Positions 42,448 to 51,526 of a DNA stretch of 64,000 bases are shown here, piece by piece; within the stretch, counting starts at the first letter, position 1, and every line of letters starts with the position of its first letter. Below the pieces are notes generated by a model, which was given only the letters and a program-made list of their open reading frames with translations, ran no database searches and was not told the origin of the DNA. The stretch is from Bacillota bacterium (GTDB taxonomy: Bacteria > Bacillota > Limnochordia > Limnochordales > DUMU01). The translations under genes were made by a program, and so were the position numbers. The stretch is from the NCBI GenBank assembly GCA_012839805.1, contig DUMU01000020.1, positions 32,945-96,944 of the forward strand, in the 5' to 3' direction.

Positions 42448-43617
42448 TCACCGGTCGGTCGCCCGGGCGGGCATGCCGAACCCTCTTCCTTCAGCCAGCG
42501 CCGGTACATGGCGCAATAGCGCACACAAGGCCGCGAGAAGCCGGGTGGACCGGCCGGTACGGGATAGCAGTACTTTCCGTTCCTTCTCGTAATGCTGGAG
42601 AGGGACTTTCGGGTCGGTGAGGTAGACGGCCGGCAGGCCGTTCACGATGAACCCGTGAATGCGGGCTGACACCAGCCCCGCCGCTTGCCGGGATGCTTCC
42701 TGGTAGAAGAAGGAAAGGCGGGCCAGCCGTTCAGACGGGTCGGAGTAAAAGGAGACCAGGTTGAGGTCGCCGTTCTCTTGGTCTTCGCTTTGGTCGATGT
42801 AGTAGTCGAGCAGGATGTGGAAGCCCGAGATCCAGGGAAAGTACGCGTGGTCTATCTGGTCGGCGATCTCCTTTAGCCGGTAGCACGGTTCAGCAGCGCC
42901 GTCGCTCGCTGCCCGGGCGGCAGCTGCCCACAGGGCGAAGATCCCCAGCGTAGAACCGCAGGCCGCGGCAAATTCCCACCAGTAGAGCGAGTTCAGCCCG
43001 GGAGAACGGGAGCACCAGCGGCCGAACCACTTCTCGAGGGAAGGAATGCGCTGGGCGGGCGCGATATGCTTGAACTCCTGCAAGTCGTTATACCGCCGGA
43101 CGTACTGCGCCACCCTGGCTCTCACCAACCTATACCCAGGGAACTCGCTAAGGGCCTCCTGGCAGGTATGTACCAGCGCTTCCAGGTAACCGCCGTCATT
43201 CTTTTGAGGATGAAAACGGTAATAGGGTCGCCGCCGGGCCCCCGGGTGAACGGCATCCAGCATCGCGCAGTGTAGCTGCCGGAAGTCCACTCCGGAACGC
43301 CGGGCATCCAGTTGCGAGGCAGGGATGCTCCGGTCACAAAGGTTATCGAGGTAGTCGCTGATGGTCTGGAAGGCCACGATGGGTCGAATCAGCTTTATCT
43401 CGTCGCCCGGGGGCAGGAAAAGGCTGTAGGCGCTGCCACCGACGGCATGGAAGCGTTTCTGGGTCAAACTGGCCAGGGCCTGGTAGCGAAGCTCGGGGTC
43501 GGGGATGGCCGTGGCCGCCGCGCGCCAGCGTGAAAGCTCACTGTCGGCCAGGGGGACGATCCGGGTCACCATCCGCCTCGCCAGCGTGAACCAGGAACAG
43601 GAGACTTGCTGCACCAA
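42448..43617 (-). CDS. ytpB: Tetraprenyl-beta-curcumene synthase-like terpene cyclase (YtpB/DUF2600)
   Basis: A 389-residue helical protein of the DUF2600 family. In B. subtilis YtpB cyclises C35 heptaprenyl diphosphate to tetraprenyl-beta-curcumene, the precursor of sporulene-type lipids in spores. Conserved features are FQTISDYLDNLCDR, with an Asp-rich segment near residue 90, YYIDQSEDQENGDLNLVSFY, and the length, close to the usual 360-370. This family lacks the classical DDxxD and NSE motifs of standard terpene synthases. TTG at 43617 follows GAGAGGTGGG. The coat-protein genes read divergently from the same 120-nt spacer, which fits a sporulation role. No squalene-hopene-type cyclase is in the window. 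Confidence 0.9.
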   Translation of the reverse strand: MVQQVSCSWFTLARRMVTRIVPLADSELSRWRAAATAIPDPELRYQALASLTQKRFHAVGGSAYSLFLPPGDEIKLIRPIVAFQTISDYLDNLCDRSIPASQLDARRSGVDFRQLHCAMLDAVHPGARRRPYYRFHPQKNDGGYLEALVHTCQEALSEFPGYRLVRARVAQYVRRYNDLQEFKHIAPAQRIPSLEKWFGRWCSRSPGLNSLYWWEFAAACGSTLGIFALWAAAARAASDGAAEPCYRLKEIADQIDHAYFPWISGFHILLDYYIDQSEDQENGDLNLVSFYSDPSERLARLSFFYQEASRQAAGLVSARIHGFIVNGLPAVYLTDPKVPLQHYEKERKVLLSRTGRSTRLLAALCALLRHVPALAEGRGFGMPARATDR

Positions 43618-43736
43618 TTATTCCCACCTCTCCGGTAGTATTCCCCCCCTAGCATACCCTCTGGCCAGGTAGGAAAAGCTTCTTCCCGGACGCGCCGGGG
43701 GATTCCCGGTGAAAAACTGTCGAGAGGAGGGGGAGC

Positions 43737-43928
43737 ATGCCCCACGTTCCGGTAACCCAGTTCGAGTTGCAGCACTTGCGGGAACTGATCGGAGCCGAGC
43801 AGCTGGCCGCCAAGAAGGCCCAGCAGTACGCCCAGCAGGCGACCAATCCGCAGCTGAAGGACATGCTACAGCAGATCGCGGCCCGTTCCACGCAGGCGGC
43901 CCAGCAACTTGTGGGCTTCCTGCAGTAG
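43737..43928 (+). CDS. Small helical spore coat-associated protein
   Basis: A 63-residue, Gln/Ala-rich, purely helical protein (ELIGAEQLAAKKAQQYAQQA, then LKDMLQQIAARSTQAAQQL). It resembles the small partners that precede CotF-type coat proteins in clostridia and other sporeformers. ATG at 43737 follows GAGGAGGGGG. It is 54 nt upstream of the CotF-like gene on the same strand and surely co-transcribed. Upstream, CATACCCT resembles the -10 element of mother-cell sigma factors E and K, but no matching -35 was found. Confidence 0.75.
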   Translation: MPHVPVTQFELQHLRELIGAEQLAAKKAQQYAQQATNPQLKDMLQQIAARSTQAAQQLVGFLQ

Positions 43929-43982
43929 CCCCGGCCGCCGGTCCGTTAGCGGCTACGACCACAAGGAGGAGGTTCTTGCGTC

Positions 43983-44303
43983 GTGAACGACAAGGATATT
44001 GCTTCCGACATGCTCAATTCGGTGAAACAGGGTGTACAGATGTTCACCCTGGCTTCCATAGAAGCTGCCAACCCGCAGCTGCGGCAGACACTACTGAATC
44101 TTCGCAACCAGTGCGAACAGACCCAGTGGCAGCTGTTCGAGCTATCCCGGGCCAACAACTGGTACCAACCGGCCCCGCAGGCCGATCCCCAATACATGCA
44201 ACAACTCGCCCGTACCTACCAGCAAGGCATGCAGGCACAGGCTACGATGGGAGTGGGAACGGGCGCCGGGGCGATGGCCGGCGACATGGCAAGGCGTGTG
44301 TAA
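43983..44303 (+). CDS. CotF-family spore coat protein
   Basis: A 106-residue protein of the CotF family: DIASDMLNSVKQGVQMFTLA, ANPQLRQTLLNLRNQCEQ and a WYQPAPQADPQYM segment, in the usual order. The helical hairpin of this family resembles a ferritin-like half. GTG at 43983 follows GGAGGAGG. The C terminus is Gly/Ala/Met-rich. It is evidence that the organism forms endospores, with the usual caution that CotF-like proteins also occur in a few non-sporulating relatives. A strong terminator follows the gene. Confidence 0.88.
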   Translation: MNDKDIASDMLNSVKQGVQMFTLASIEAANPQLRQTLLNLRNQCEQTQWQLFELSRANNWYQPAPQADPQYMQQLARTYQQGMQAQATMGVGTGAGAMAGDMARRV

Positions 44304-44331
44304 TGAAGGCTTCCTCCTGTAGGGGAGGGTG

Positions 44332-44378
44332 AAAGCAGAAGGCGGGAATCCGGCGGGGATGCTCCCGCCTTTTGCTTT
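44332..44378 (+). terminator. Rho-independent terminator after coat-protein genes
   Basis: AAAGCAGAAGGCGGGA (44332-44347) pairs with TCCCGCCTTTTGCTTT (44363-44378) with one mismatch, and the T-rich side ends the transcript. Confidence 0.85.
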
Positions 44379-44423
44379 GGTGGCCGTAGATAGGGGGAAT
44401 CTCATGATCTTGGTCTATTTTGC

Positions 44424-44452
44424 TTGACTGGGGAGCTAAGGGGAGTTAAGAT
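44424..44452 (+). promoter_or_regulatory. Near-consensus sigma-A promoter
   Basis: TTGACT (44424-44429), 17 nt, TAAGAT (44447-44452). Drives the 58-residue gene at 44490; the leader is about 30 nt. Confidence 0.8.
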
Positions 44453-44489
44453 ATCTCGGGACCAACCTTAGCTGAAGGGTGGTAAAGAA

Positions 44490-44666
44490 ATGCGCGCCAA
44501 TATCAAGGATCCAGAGGCCATAGTACGCACCGCCATCTCGAATGTGATCGAAGCTGCCAAGCGGAACAACCAGGACTCGTATGAGGCTGCGGGAGAGGTA
44601 ATCAAGCTTTTGGAGCAATTGCAGGTCAGCTTCCGTCCGATCGTCCGCCGGGCCCGCCGGGCTTGA
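44490..44666 (+). CDS. Small conserved-looking protein of unknown function (58 aa)
   Basis: Too short for the ORF track. The 58-residue product (MRANIKDPEAIVRTAISNVI at the start, a GEVIKLLEQL helix, basic end VRRARRA) is predicted to be two amphipathic helices with a positively charged tail. It has its own near-consensus promoter and a terminator about 125 nt after the stop, so it is almost certainly expressed. The ribosome site is weak (AGGGTGG). The basic tail could bind nucleic acid, but nothing in the sequence decides that. I do not recognise the family. Confidence 0.65.
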   Translation: MRANIKDPEAIVRTAISNVIEAAKRNNQDSYEAAGEVIKLLEQLQVSFRPIVRRARRA

Positions 44667-44790
44667 TCCGGCGCCGGACGGTCCCGCGAGGGCTGGTCGC
44701 CGGTGCGAGCCGGCCCACCAGGACCGGACGGAGCTACCGGCAAGCTTGGCGGGACCGGACGCTCGCAAGCATGCTGGCTGGTTTGGGGAG

Positions 44791-44817
44791 GGGAGGCAGG
44801 AGAGACCGCCTCCCTTT
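44791..44817 (+). terminator. Hairpin terminator upstream of leuC
   Basis: GGGAGGC (44791-44797) pairs with GCCTCCC (44808-44814), followed by TTTCGATTT. It ends the transcript of the small gene; there is no sign of a T-box or leader peptide that would make it a leuC attenuator. Confidence 0.6.
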
Positions 44818-44877
44818 CGATTTGGTTTCACGTGTCGACCGCCCCCGGTGACGCGAGGATGCGAATTGCTATGGAAG

Positions 44878-44886
44878 TGCTATGAT
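44878..44886 (+). promoter_or_regulatory. Extended -10 promoter for leuCD
   Basis: TGCTATGAT, an extended -10 element, with transcription expected near 44893 and the leuC start at 44931. Confidence 0.45.
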
Positions 44887-44930
44887 GGATAGAAAACTCG
44901 CCGTTGGGCAAAGGGGCGGGATCGGGGCCG

Positions 44931-46421
44931 ATGGAAGAAGAGACGAGACGATCGGGAGGGCGTCCCGGGGCGGGGGTAAATCGCCCGCGGACGCTCTTCG
45001 AGAAAATATGGGAAGAACACGTGGTGGTGGAGCCGCCGGGGCAACCGGCGCTCATATATATAGACTTGCATCTGGTTCACGAGGTCACGTCACCGCAGGC
45101 CTTCGAGGGTTTGCGGCTGGCGGGCCGTCGGGTGCGGCGGCCTGAACTCACCTTTGCTACCATGGACCACAATGTTCCCACTACCGATCGTTCCCGGCCG
45201 GTAGCCGACCCCATCTCTCGTGAACAGATGGAGACCCTATCGCGCAACTGCCGGGAGTTCGGTATCACTTTGTGGGACCTGCATTCTCCGGATCAGGGCA
45301 TAGTGCACGTCGTGGGGCCGGAAAAGGGGCTGACCCAACCCGGGATGACCATCGTGTGCGGAGATTCTCATACCGCCACCCACGGGGCCTTCGGGGCGCT
45401 GGCCTTCGGGATCGGGACCTCCGAAGTGGAACACGTGCTGGCCACCCAGACGCTCTGGCAGGCCAAACCGAAAACGATGGAGATCCGGGTCGAGGGAAAG
45501 CTCCCGGCCGGAACGACGGCCAAGGATCTGATTCTCTACATCATCGGCAGGATCGGCACGGACGGGGCGACGGGGTATGTCATCGAGTACACGGGGGAGG
45601 CCATTCGCACCCTGTCGATGGAGGGGCGGATGACGGTTTGCAACATGTCCATCGAGGCAGGAGCCCGGGCCGGGATGATCGCCCCGGACGAGACCACTTT
45701 CGCGTACTTGAAGGGACGCCCGTACGCGCCAAAGGGCGAGGAATGGGAGCGGGCGCGGGCGCGGTGGCAAACGCTGGTATCCGATCCGGGGGCACGTTAC
45801 GACCGCCGGGTGGAGTTTGACGCGGGCGAAGTCGAACCCCAGGTAACGTGGGGTACCAGCCCGGGGCAGGTGGTGCCGGTGACGGGCCGGGTGCCCGATC
45901 CTGACGATCGTGACCTCTTCCCGGGTGAACCGGCCCGGCGGGCGGCGGCGGCCGCCCTGGCCTACATGGGGCTCGAGCCGGGGACTCGCATCGTTGACAT
46001 TCCCATCGATCGCGTTTTTATCGGGTCCTGCACCAACGGCCGCATCGAGGACTTGCGGGCGGCCGCCGCCGTGCTGCGGGGGCGCAGGGTTCATCCGCGG
46101 GTACGGGTGCTGGTCGTACCCGGTTCACAAGCGGTGAAACGGCAGGCAGAGGCGGAAGGGCTTGACCGCATCTTCAAGGATGCGGGATGCGAGTGGAGGG
46201 AGTCGGGCTGCAGCATGTGCCTGGGCATGAACGAGGACATCCTCCAACCCGGCGAACGGGCGGCTTCGACTTCCAACCGTAACTTCGAGGGCCGTCAGGG
46301 GCGCGGCGGGCGCACGCACCTGGTAAGCCCGGCCATGGCCGCGGCGGCCGCGGTGGCCGGGCACTTCGTCGATGTGCGGGAGTGGCCGATCGTGAGCCGG
46401 TCTGAGGAACGTCCGGCGTGA
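44931..46421 (+). CDS. leuC: 3-isopropylmalate dehydratase large subunit
   Basis: A 496-residue aconitase-family protein. With LeuD it isomerises 2- to 3-isopropylmalate in leucine synthesis. Motifs include [39 protein letters not shown] in pieces, FIGSCTNGR with the first [4Fe-4S] Cys, and the CSMC pair in [11 protein letters not shown], so all three cluster ligands are present. [13 protein letters not shown] is the substrate-binding segment. The form is the bacterial long type (E. coli-like). ATG at 44931 is chosen over the track TTG at 44904; the 20 or so residues before [10 protein letters not shown] are extra compared with most LeuC. leuD follows after 30 nt. leuA and leuB are not in the window. 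Confidence 0.95.
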   Translation: MEEETRRSGGRPGAGVNRPRTLFEKIWEEHVVVEPPGQPALIYIDLHLVHEVTSPQAFEGLRLAGRRVRRPELTFATMDHNVPTTDRSRPVADPISREQMETLSRNCREFGITLWDLHSPDQGIVHVVGPEKGLTQPGMTIVCGDSHTATHGAFGALAFGIGTSEVEHVLATQTLWQAKPKTMEIRVEGKLPAGTTAKDLILYIIGRIGTDGATGYVIEYTGEAIRTLSMEGRMTVCNMSIEAGARAGMIAPDETTFAYLKGRPYAPKGEEWERARARWQTLVSDPGARYDRRVEFDAGEVEPQVTWGTSPGQVVPVTGRVPDPDDRDLFPGEPARRAAAAALAYMGLEPGTRIVDIPIDRVFIGSCTNGRIEDLRAAAAVLRGRRVHPRVRVLVVPGSQAVKRQAEAEGLDRIFKDAGCEWRESGCSMCLGMNEDILQPGERAASTSNRNFEGRQGRGGRTHLVSPAMAAAAAVAGHFVDVREWPIVSRSEERPA

Positions 46422-46451
46422 GGTAATGGGAGAAAGGGGCATGAGGGTGAG

Positions 46452-47078
46452 ATGGAGCCTCTGAGGGTGGTCGAGGGTATCGTGGCCCCGCTCGACCGGG
46501 TGAACGTGGATACCGACCAGATCATTCCCAAGCAGTTTTTGAAGCGAATCGAGCGGACGGGCTTCGGCCGGTTCCTTTTCTACGATTGGCGCTACCTGCC
46601 GGATGGAAGTCCCAATCCCGATTTCGTGCTCAACCAGGACCCATGGAAGAACGCGACCATCCTGCTTACGAGGAGCAATTTCGGGTGCGGTTCGTCCCGG
46701 GAACATGCTCCGTGGGCGCTCGTCGACTTCGGATTCCGTGCCATCCTGGCGCCTTCGTTTGCCGACATTTTCTACAACAACTGTTTTAAGAACGGGTTGC
46801 TCCCCGTGGTGCTGCCGGGAGAAGTGATCGACGAACTGTTCAAGAAAGTTCGGGCGCACCAAGAGGGATACCGGCTGGTGGTGGATCTCGAGAAGCAGGA
46901 GGTGAGGGAGGCTACGGGGAAAGAAAGCCTGGTGGCCCGCTTCGACGTCGATCCGTTCCGGCGCGAGTGTCTACTCAAGGGCTGGGATGATATCGCGCTG
47001 ACGCTGCAGCACGAAGCGGCCATCGCGGAGTACGAGCGACGCCGGGCTTGGTCTTACCCTGCCGGCGCCGGCCGTTGA
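46452..47078 (+). CDS. leuD: 3-isopropylmalate dehydratase small subunit
   Basis: A 208-residue LeuD of the E. coli-like length class, which pairs with the long LeuC encoded upstream. Signature segments are [32 protein letters not shown] and [15 protein letters not shown], the swivelling domain that carries substrate-contacting Ser and Arg residues. ATG at 46452 follows GAGGGTGAG closely, with GGAGAAAGGGG further upstream. Forms an operon with leuC. Confidence 0.96.
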   Translation: MEPLRVVEGIVAPLDRVNVDTDQIIPKQFLKRIERTGFGRFLFYDWRYLPDGSPNPDFVLNQDPWKNATILLTRSNFGCGSSREHAPWALVDFGFRAILAPSFADIFYNNCFKNGLLPVVLPGEVIDELFKKVRAHQEGYRLVVDLEKQEVREATGKESLVARFDVDPFRRECLLKGWDDIALTLQHEAAIAEYERRRAWSYPAGAGR

Positions 47079-47218
47079 GGTGCGGCCGGCGGCCCGAGGC
47101 TCGAGCGCCGCCGCCGTAAGCCGCCGGTGTGGCCACCGCCGAGGTGGTATGGGCGGCATCACCGGTCCGATGGTGGCTTCGAGAACCGCCCCGAGGGGCA
47201 AAAGGAGTGTCGGCAAGC

Positions 47219-47653
47219 ATGGGCCTTTGGGTACTCGCTCCCCTGGCGCTCTTCATCGCCATCCTGCTGTGGGACCGCGAACACCTGTTCACCCTGGAAA
47301 AGGGGCTCGCCGTGCTCAATCTGGTGCTGGCGACCCCCTGGCTTCTCGGGATGGGGCTCCGAGCCGAGATTTTCCCCGAATGGGCCTTCCGCGCCGGCTG
47401 GTACCTGGCGATCCCCGAGGCCGTGCTGGGCGCGGTGGGAACGGGACTGCTCTTCAGCCGGATGGGGATAGGGGTTGGTCGCCGGCCGGCCGGGTCCGGG
47501 GGCGGCAGCAGCCAGGCCGCCGGTGCCGGCGGCAGGGCGAGTGAGGTCTATAAGCTTTCCGCCAGCGATCGCCTGTTGGCAGCTGCACCGTGGGTGTTGG
47601 GCTACGGAATCGCGCTGATGCTCGTGATGTTCTGGACCAGGAACCGGATCTAG
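47219..47653 (+). CDS. Membrane protein of unknown function
   Basis: A 144-residue protein with about four membrane segments (LAPLALFIAILLW, AVLNLVLATPWLLGMGL, AIPEAVLGAVGTGLLF, WVLGYGIALMLVMFW) and a Gly/Ser/Ala-rich loop before the last one. ATG at 47219 follows AAAGGAG by eleven bases; the longer track ORF has no such support. It lies 140 nt after leuD on the same strand and may be read through from it. No family recognised. A strong terminator follows. Confidence 0.65.
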   Translation: MGLWVLAPLALFIAILLWDREHLFTLEKGLAVLNLVLATPWLLGMGLRAEIFPEWAFRAGWYLAIPEAVLGAVGTGLLFSRMGIGVGRRPAGSGGGSSQAAGAGGRASEVYKLSASDRLLAAAPWVLGYGIALMLVMFWTRNRI

Positions 47654-47751
47654 GGTATCTAGGATACTCGCACACCCTCGGTAGTCCTACACCCTTCGCA
47701 CTCCGGCCGTCGCCGCGGCCGGGCGGAAGCCTGCGGCCCCATGAGGGCGAT

Positions 47752-47816
47752 GAAAAGAGCCGGCTCATGCCTTCTTTCCCGTTTTCTGGAGGGGAAGGCG
47801 GAGCCGGCCCTTTTTC
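47752..47816. terminator. Large hairpin with T-run, bidirectional terminator
   Basis: GCCGGCTC (47759-47766) pairs with GAGCCGGC (47801-47808), with a nested GCCTTC/GAAGGC stem, then CCTTTTT on the plus strand and AAAAG on the other side. It lies between convergent genes. Confidence 0.8.
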
Positions 47817-47841
47817 TTCTGTGAGCCGGTAGGGTTGCCGT

Positions 47842-48369
47842 TCAGAAGGTGTAACCTACATAGGCGGAGACTCCGGGCGTCCCGTCCTCCATCACCCGGT
47901 AGCCGCCCTCGGCCCCGAGAAAGACCCGCGGCGAGACGACGAGCTTGAAGCCGGCTTCCACGCCTGCGTTTGCTTTCTTGCTCTCAAGGACGTACTGGTG
48001 CAGCACCCCGGCGTAGACGGTGAGCCCGGCCACGCGGTCGGTATAGCGGGCGCCGATCAACACCACATGGCTATTCTGCCACCGGGCCAGTCCTCCGACG
48101 ACGCTTATGGCAGGGATCACTTCGTAAATCCCTTTAACACCGAACCCGGTGATTTCGAACTGCCGCGCCCGATCGATACCGAGGTTCGCCTGCACGGCGA
48201 GCCCGGGCGCCGCATCCAGCTCGGCAAATACACCGAGGATGTTGGTCTGCGTCAAGCTCATACCGGCCCCGATGCTGTTTTCAGCGGCCGCGGGGGTAGC
48301 CACGAGCACGATCGCCGCGACTGCCAGCAAAGCCAGGGCAACCGTGGACGACAAAACTCCGTTCTTCAT
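47842..48369 (-). CDS. Putative outer-membrane beta-barrel protein 2
   Basis: A 175-residue exported protein with signal peptide (VALALLAVAAIVLVATPAAA). The mature 145 residues consist of about eight amphipathic strands (GVFAELDAAPGLAVQANLGID, GLTVYAGVLHQYVL, GVEAGFKLVVS, VFLGAEGGYRV) and end GVSAYVGYTF, with the terminal Phe and alternating aromatic pattern expected of outer-membrane barrels. Size and layout resemble small OmpW/OprF-N-like eight-stranded barrels. ATG follows GGGAAGGGG. It has no adjacent partner gene. As with barrel 1, the assignment rests on pattern, not on a recognised family. Confidence 0.66.
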   Translation of the reverse strand: MKNGVLSSTVALALLAVAAIVLVATPAAAENSIGAGMSLTQTNILGVFAELDAAPGLAVQANLGIDRARQFEITGFGVKGIYEVIPAISVVGGLARWQNSHVVLIGARYTDRVAGLTVYAGVLHQYVLESKKANAGVEAGFKLVVSPRVFLGAEGGYRVMEDGTPGVSAYVGYTF

Positions 48370-48603
48370 GTTTCCAGCCCCTTCCCTGGAACAGTGGTAT
48401 CACTAGCAGGGATTTTTCGCCGGAGAGGCCCCTGCCTCCTTCTGCTTGGAGGTAGGACTCTCGTGGGTCCGTTCTCGGGTCCAAGTTGCCGGCCGCCCGG
48501 CTCGAGGGACGTGAGCGTAGGTTGGGGCCGGCGAACCGGCGGAGGTGAAGCTGGCGATCCCGGCGAAGTCATTCGCAAGTACGGGCGGGGGAAAGGGGGA
48601 GGT

Positions 48604-49665
48604 ATGGTCGTGGAAGTAGAGCTGAAAATCAGGCCCCAGCCCGATTTCGAGGGCAGGCTCCGGCGGGTGCTGGTTCGCGACGGCCTGCCCGATCGGGTGC
48701 CGTTCTTCGAGCTCTTCGCCGATAACGAAATCATGGCTGCGATTCTGGGGCGACCGGTCAATTCCATCGCTGATGTGATCGAGTATCAGTACCGTCTCGG
48801 TTATGATTTCGTCAAAGTCGATGTAGCCGGGTTCGATCTTCCCACGGAGGGATATGGGTTCGCTCAGGATACGGCGCCGCTTCCTCACACGGTGCGTGCC
48901 TTTCACACCGCCTCGATGGGCGTGATCCGGACCTGGGAGGACTTCGAGCGTTACCCCTGGCCCAAGCCGGAGAACATCGACTTCTCCCCGCTCGAGGAAG
49001 CCGCGCGGCTCCTGCCTGAAGGGATGAAACTGATCGTACTGCGCGGGCACCAGCTTGAAAGCCCCATGGCCCTGATGGGGTTCGAAGGCCTCTCCTTCGC
49101 TTTGGCCGATCAACCGGACCTGGTAGAGGCGGTGTTCCAGCGAGTGGGCGAATTGGAACTGTACTGTTATCAAAACTGCGCTCAGATGGACGCGGTCGGG
49201 GCGATGGAGATCAGTGACGACCTGGGGTTCAAGAGCGGGACGCTGATCTCACCTGCCGCCCTCAGACGATATGTATTTCCCTGGTACAAACGGTTCGTGG
49301 AGGCTACGCACGCAGCTGGTAAGCCGGTAATACTGCACTCCTGCGGCAACCTGGAAGCCGTAATGGAGGACATCATTGCCTGCGGCATAGATGCCAAGCA
49401 TTCGTTCGAGGACCAGATCATGCCGGTGACGGAGTTCAAGCAGAGATACGGTGACCGCATGGCAGCCCTGGGCGGACTGGACATGGATTTCCTTTGCCGC
49501 CGGACTCCCGATGAGATTCGCGCCCGGGTACGGGAGATCATGGAGGTCTGTATGCCCGGCGGGGGTTATGCATTTGGTACCGGCAACACTGTCGCCAACT
49601 ACGTCCCGGTAGAGAACTTCCTCGCCGCTCTGGACGAAGCCTGGAAGGTCGGTTCGTACCGTTGA
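48604..49665 (+). CDS. URO-D-family protein (methyltransferase-like), 1
   Basis: A 353-residue member of the uroporphyrinogen decarboxylase superfamily. It lacks the heme-enzyme N-terminal signature and instead has VILHSCGNLEAVM, whose His-x-Cys resembles the zinc site of corrinoid methyltransferases such as MtaA, plus AKHSFED and GGLDMDFL in the C-terminal barrel. Such proteins are common in anaerobes next to corrinoid proteins; none is present here. ATG at 48604 follows AAAGGGGGAGGT; the track ORF start at 47998 is antisense to barrel 2. It is 92 nt upstream of glycogen phosphorylase. A second, divergent family member lies at 52499. The substrate is unknown. Confidence 0.85.
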   Translation: MVVEVELKIRPQPDFEGRLRRVLVRDGLPDRVPFFELFADNEIMAAILGRPVNSIADVIEYQYRLGYDFVKVDVAGFDLPTEGYGFAQDTAPLPHTVRAFHTASMGVIRTWEDFERYPWPKPENIDFSPLEEAARLLPEGMKLIVLRGHQLESPMALMGFEGLSFALADQPDLVEAVFQRVGELELYCYQNCAQMDAVGAMEISDDLGFKSGTLISPAALRRYVFPWYKRFVEATHAAGKPVILHSCGNLEAVMEDIIACGIDAKHSFEDQIMPVTEFKQRYGDRMAALGGLDMDFLCRRTPDEIRARVREIMEVCMPGGGYAFGTGNTVANYVPVENFLAALDEAWKVGSYR

Positions 49666-49757
49666 ACTTGAAGCCGCGAGGCGGGGTCCCGAATCTTCGC
49701 AAGCAAAGTGGGGGAAGCGGGCAGGTTATATTCCGTGCCAACCAGGGAGGGATAGGT

Positions 49758-51512
49758 GTGGGTGAACTCGGCGCGGCTCGCGGGGCAAACGTGGCCGGCG
49801 CACCGGAGGCGAGGCAGGCGGGTCAAGCCGCCGCCGGCCGGCGACGGCCCCTCGTGGCCTACTTCTGTATGGAGTACGGGCTCGACGCCCGGCTCCCCAT
49901 CTATGCGGGCGGCCTGGGAATCCTGGCCGGAGACATAGTCAAAGCTGCCCGGGACGGGGGTTATCCGCTGGTCGCAGTGGGTATCCTCTGGCGCCAGGGA
50001 TACACCTGGCAGCGCCTGCGAGAGAACGGGCAGCCGTATGACTCCTACCCAAACTACGACGAAGCTCAGGGTTTCCTGGAGGACACCGGAGTGAAGGTGC
50101 GTGTCGAAATACGGGGGCGGGCGGTACGCTGCCGGGTTTGGAAAACCGAGGCTTTTGGCAACGTGCCTTTGATCCTCCTCGACACCAACCTTCCCGAGAA
50201 CGAGGACCGCTGGATAACCGGGCAACTTTACGGATGGTTCGAGGAGGAGCGTTTGGCACAGGAGATCGTTCTGGGGGTGGGCGGAGTAAGGGCCCTGCAG
50301 GCCCTGGACATCCATCCCGACATTTACCATTTCAACGAAGGGCATGCCATCCTTGCCGGGCTGGAACTGATCAAGGAGGAGATGCGGTCGGGACAGGCCA
50401 CGTTCAGCCGGGCCTGGCAGCGAGTGCGCCCCCGGATTGTCTTTACCACTCATACGCCGGTGCCGGAGGGGAACGAAGTTCACCGGTACGGAGCGATCTC
50501 TTACATGGGGGCCGATCTTGGGTTTACCCACTGGCAGCTAGAGCGGATAGGGGAGGCGCCGTTCAACATGACCATTGCCGGTTTGCGCCTGGCCTCCCGG
50601 GCCAACGCCGTATCGCAGCTACATGCCGAGACCGCCCAGAAGATGTGGCAGGGGGTTCAAGGGGCAGCTCCCATCGTTGGCATCACCAATGGCATTCATC
50701 TGCCCACCTGGCAGGACCGGCGTATCGCCGCTCTGGCGCGGCCCGTCGACCCGCGGCGGCTGTGGGAGGTGCACCAGGAGCTCAAGCAAGAGCTCATCGA
50801 CTTCGTGGAACGGCGCACCGGGATCCGCCTCGCGCTCGACCGCCTGCTCGTCGGCTTCGGCCGGCGAGCCGCCCCTTACAAGCGCAGCGACCTGGTCTTC
50901 CGCCGGCCGGATATCATCGAACCGTTGCTCGAGAGCCAGCGGGTGCAGTTCGTTTTCTCCGGCAAAGCCCACCCCCTCGACGATACCGGGAAGGCCATCG
51001 TGGCGCGCCTGGCCGAGATGGCCCGCCGGTATCCCCGTTCCGTCGTCTTCCTCGAAAACTATGACATGGAGATTGCGAGGTTCATGACCCGGGGCTGCGA
51101 CGTCTGGCTCAACAACCCCCGCCGTCCTCTCGAGGCGTCAGGCACCTCCGGCATGAAGGCAGCTGCCAACGGGGTGCTCAACCTGAGCACCCTCGACGGC
51201 TGGTGGCCGGAGGCCTGCCGGCACGGGGAGAACGGGTGGCAATTCGGTGATGGTTACGAGGGGAGCGATCAGGACGAACGAGACCTCGCCGCCCTCTACC
51301 GGGTTTTGCGGGAGGAAGTCATCCCGGTCTACTACGATCATCCCGACCGCTGGGTCCGCATGATGGTAAACAGCCTCGATCTGGCCGAACCCTTCTCCGC
51401 CCAGCGCATGCTCGATGAGTACTACGAGAAACTCTATGTCCCGGCGTGGGAGGACCGGCAGCGGGATTCGGAGAATCCGCGGGAAGAACCCGCTCTACCG
51501 CCCCTCGCGTAA
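49758..51512 (+). CDS. glgP: Alpha-glucan (glycogen/starch) phosphorylase
   Basis: A 584-residue GT35 phosphorylase of the short thermophile-type class, which releases glucose 1-phosphate from alpha-1,4-glucans. Key blocks are YFCMEYGLDARLPIYAGGLG, FNEGHAIL, TTHTPVPEGNE, GITNGIHLPTW, VGFGRRAAPYKRSDL, FSGKAHPLDD and EASGTSGMKAAANG, where the Lys should carry pyridoxal phosphate. GTG at 49758 follows GGGAGG by seven bases; the track TTG at 49662 overlaps the previous gene and adds low-complexity sequence. Active-site blocks are complete. No glycogen synthase or branching enzyme is near. Confidence 0.95.
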   Translation: MGELGAARGANVAGAPEARQAGQAAAGRRRPLVAYFCMEYGLDARLPIYAGGLGILAGDIVKAARDGGYPLVAVGILWRQGYTWQRLRENGQPYDSYPNYDEAQGFLEDTGVKVRVEIRGRAVRCRVWKTEAFGNVPLILLDTNLPENEDRWITGQLYGWFEEERLAQEIVLGVGGVRALQALDIHPDIYHFNEGHAILAGLELIKEEMRSGQATFSRAWQRVRPRIVFTTHTPVPEGNEVHRYGAISYMGADLGFTHWQLERIGEAPFNMTIAGLRLASRANAVSQLHAETAQKMWQGVQGAAPIVGITNGIHLPTWQDRRIAALARPVDPRRLWEVHQELKQELIDFVERRTGIRLALDRLLVGFGRRAAPYKRSDLVFRRPDIIEPLLESQRVQFVFSGKAHPLDDTGKAIVARLAEMARRYPRSVVFLENYDMEIARFMTRGCDVWLNNPRRPLEASGTSGMKAAANGVLNLSTLDGWWPEACRHGENGWQFGDGYEGSDQDERDLAALYRVLREEVIPVYYDHPDRWVRMMVNSLDLAEPFSAQRMLDEYYEKLYVPAWEDRQRDSENPREEPALPPLA

Positions 51513-51526
51513 CGCCCGGGCCGGAC

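Noticed and set aside
44667-44830. T-box or leucine attenuator ahead of leuC
   Set aside because: There is no GGTGGNACCGCG-type T-box motif and no Leu-rich leader peptide. The hairpin is a simple terminator for the upstream small gene.
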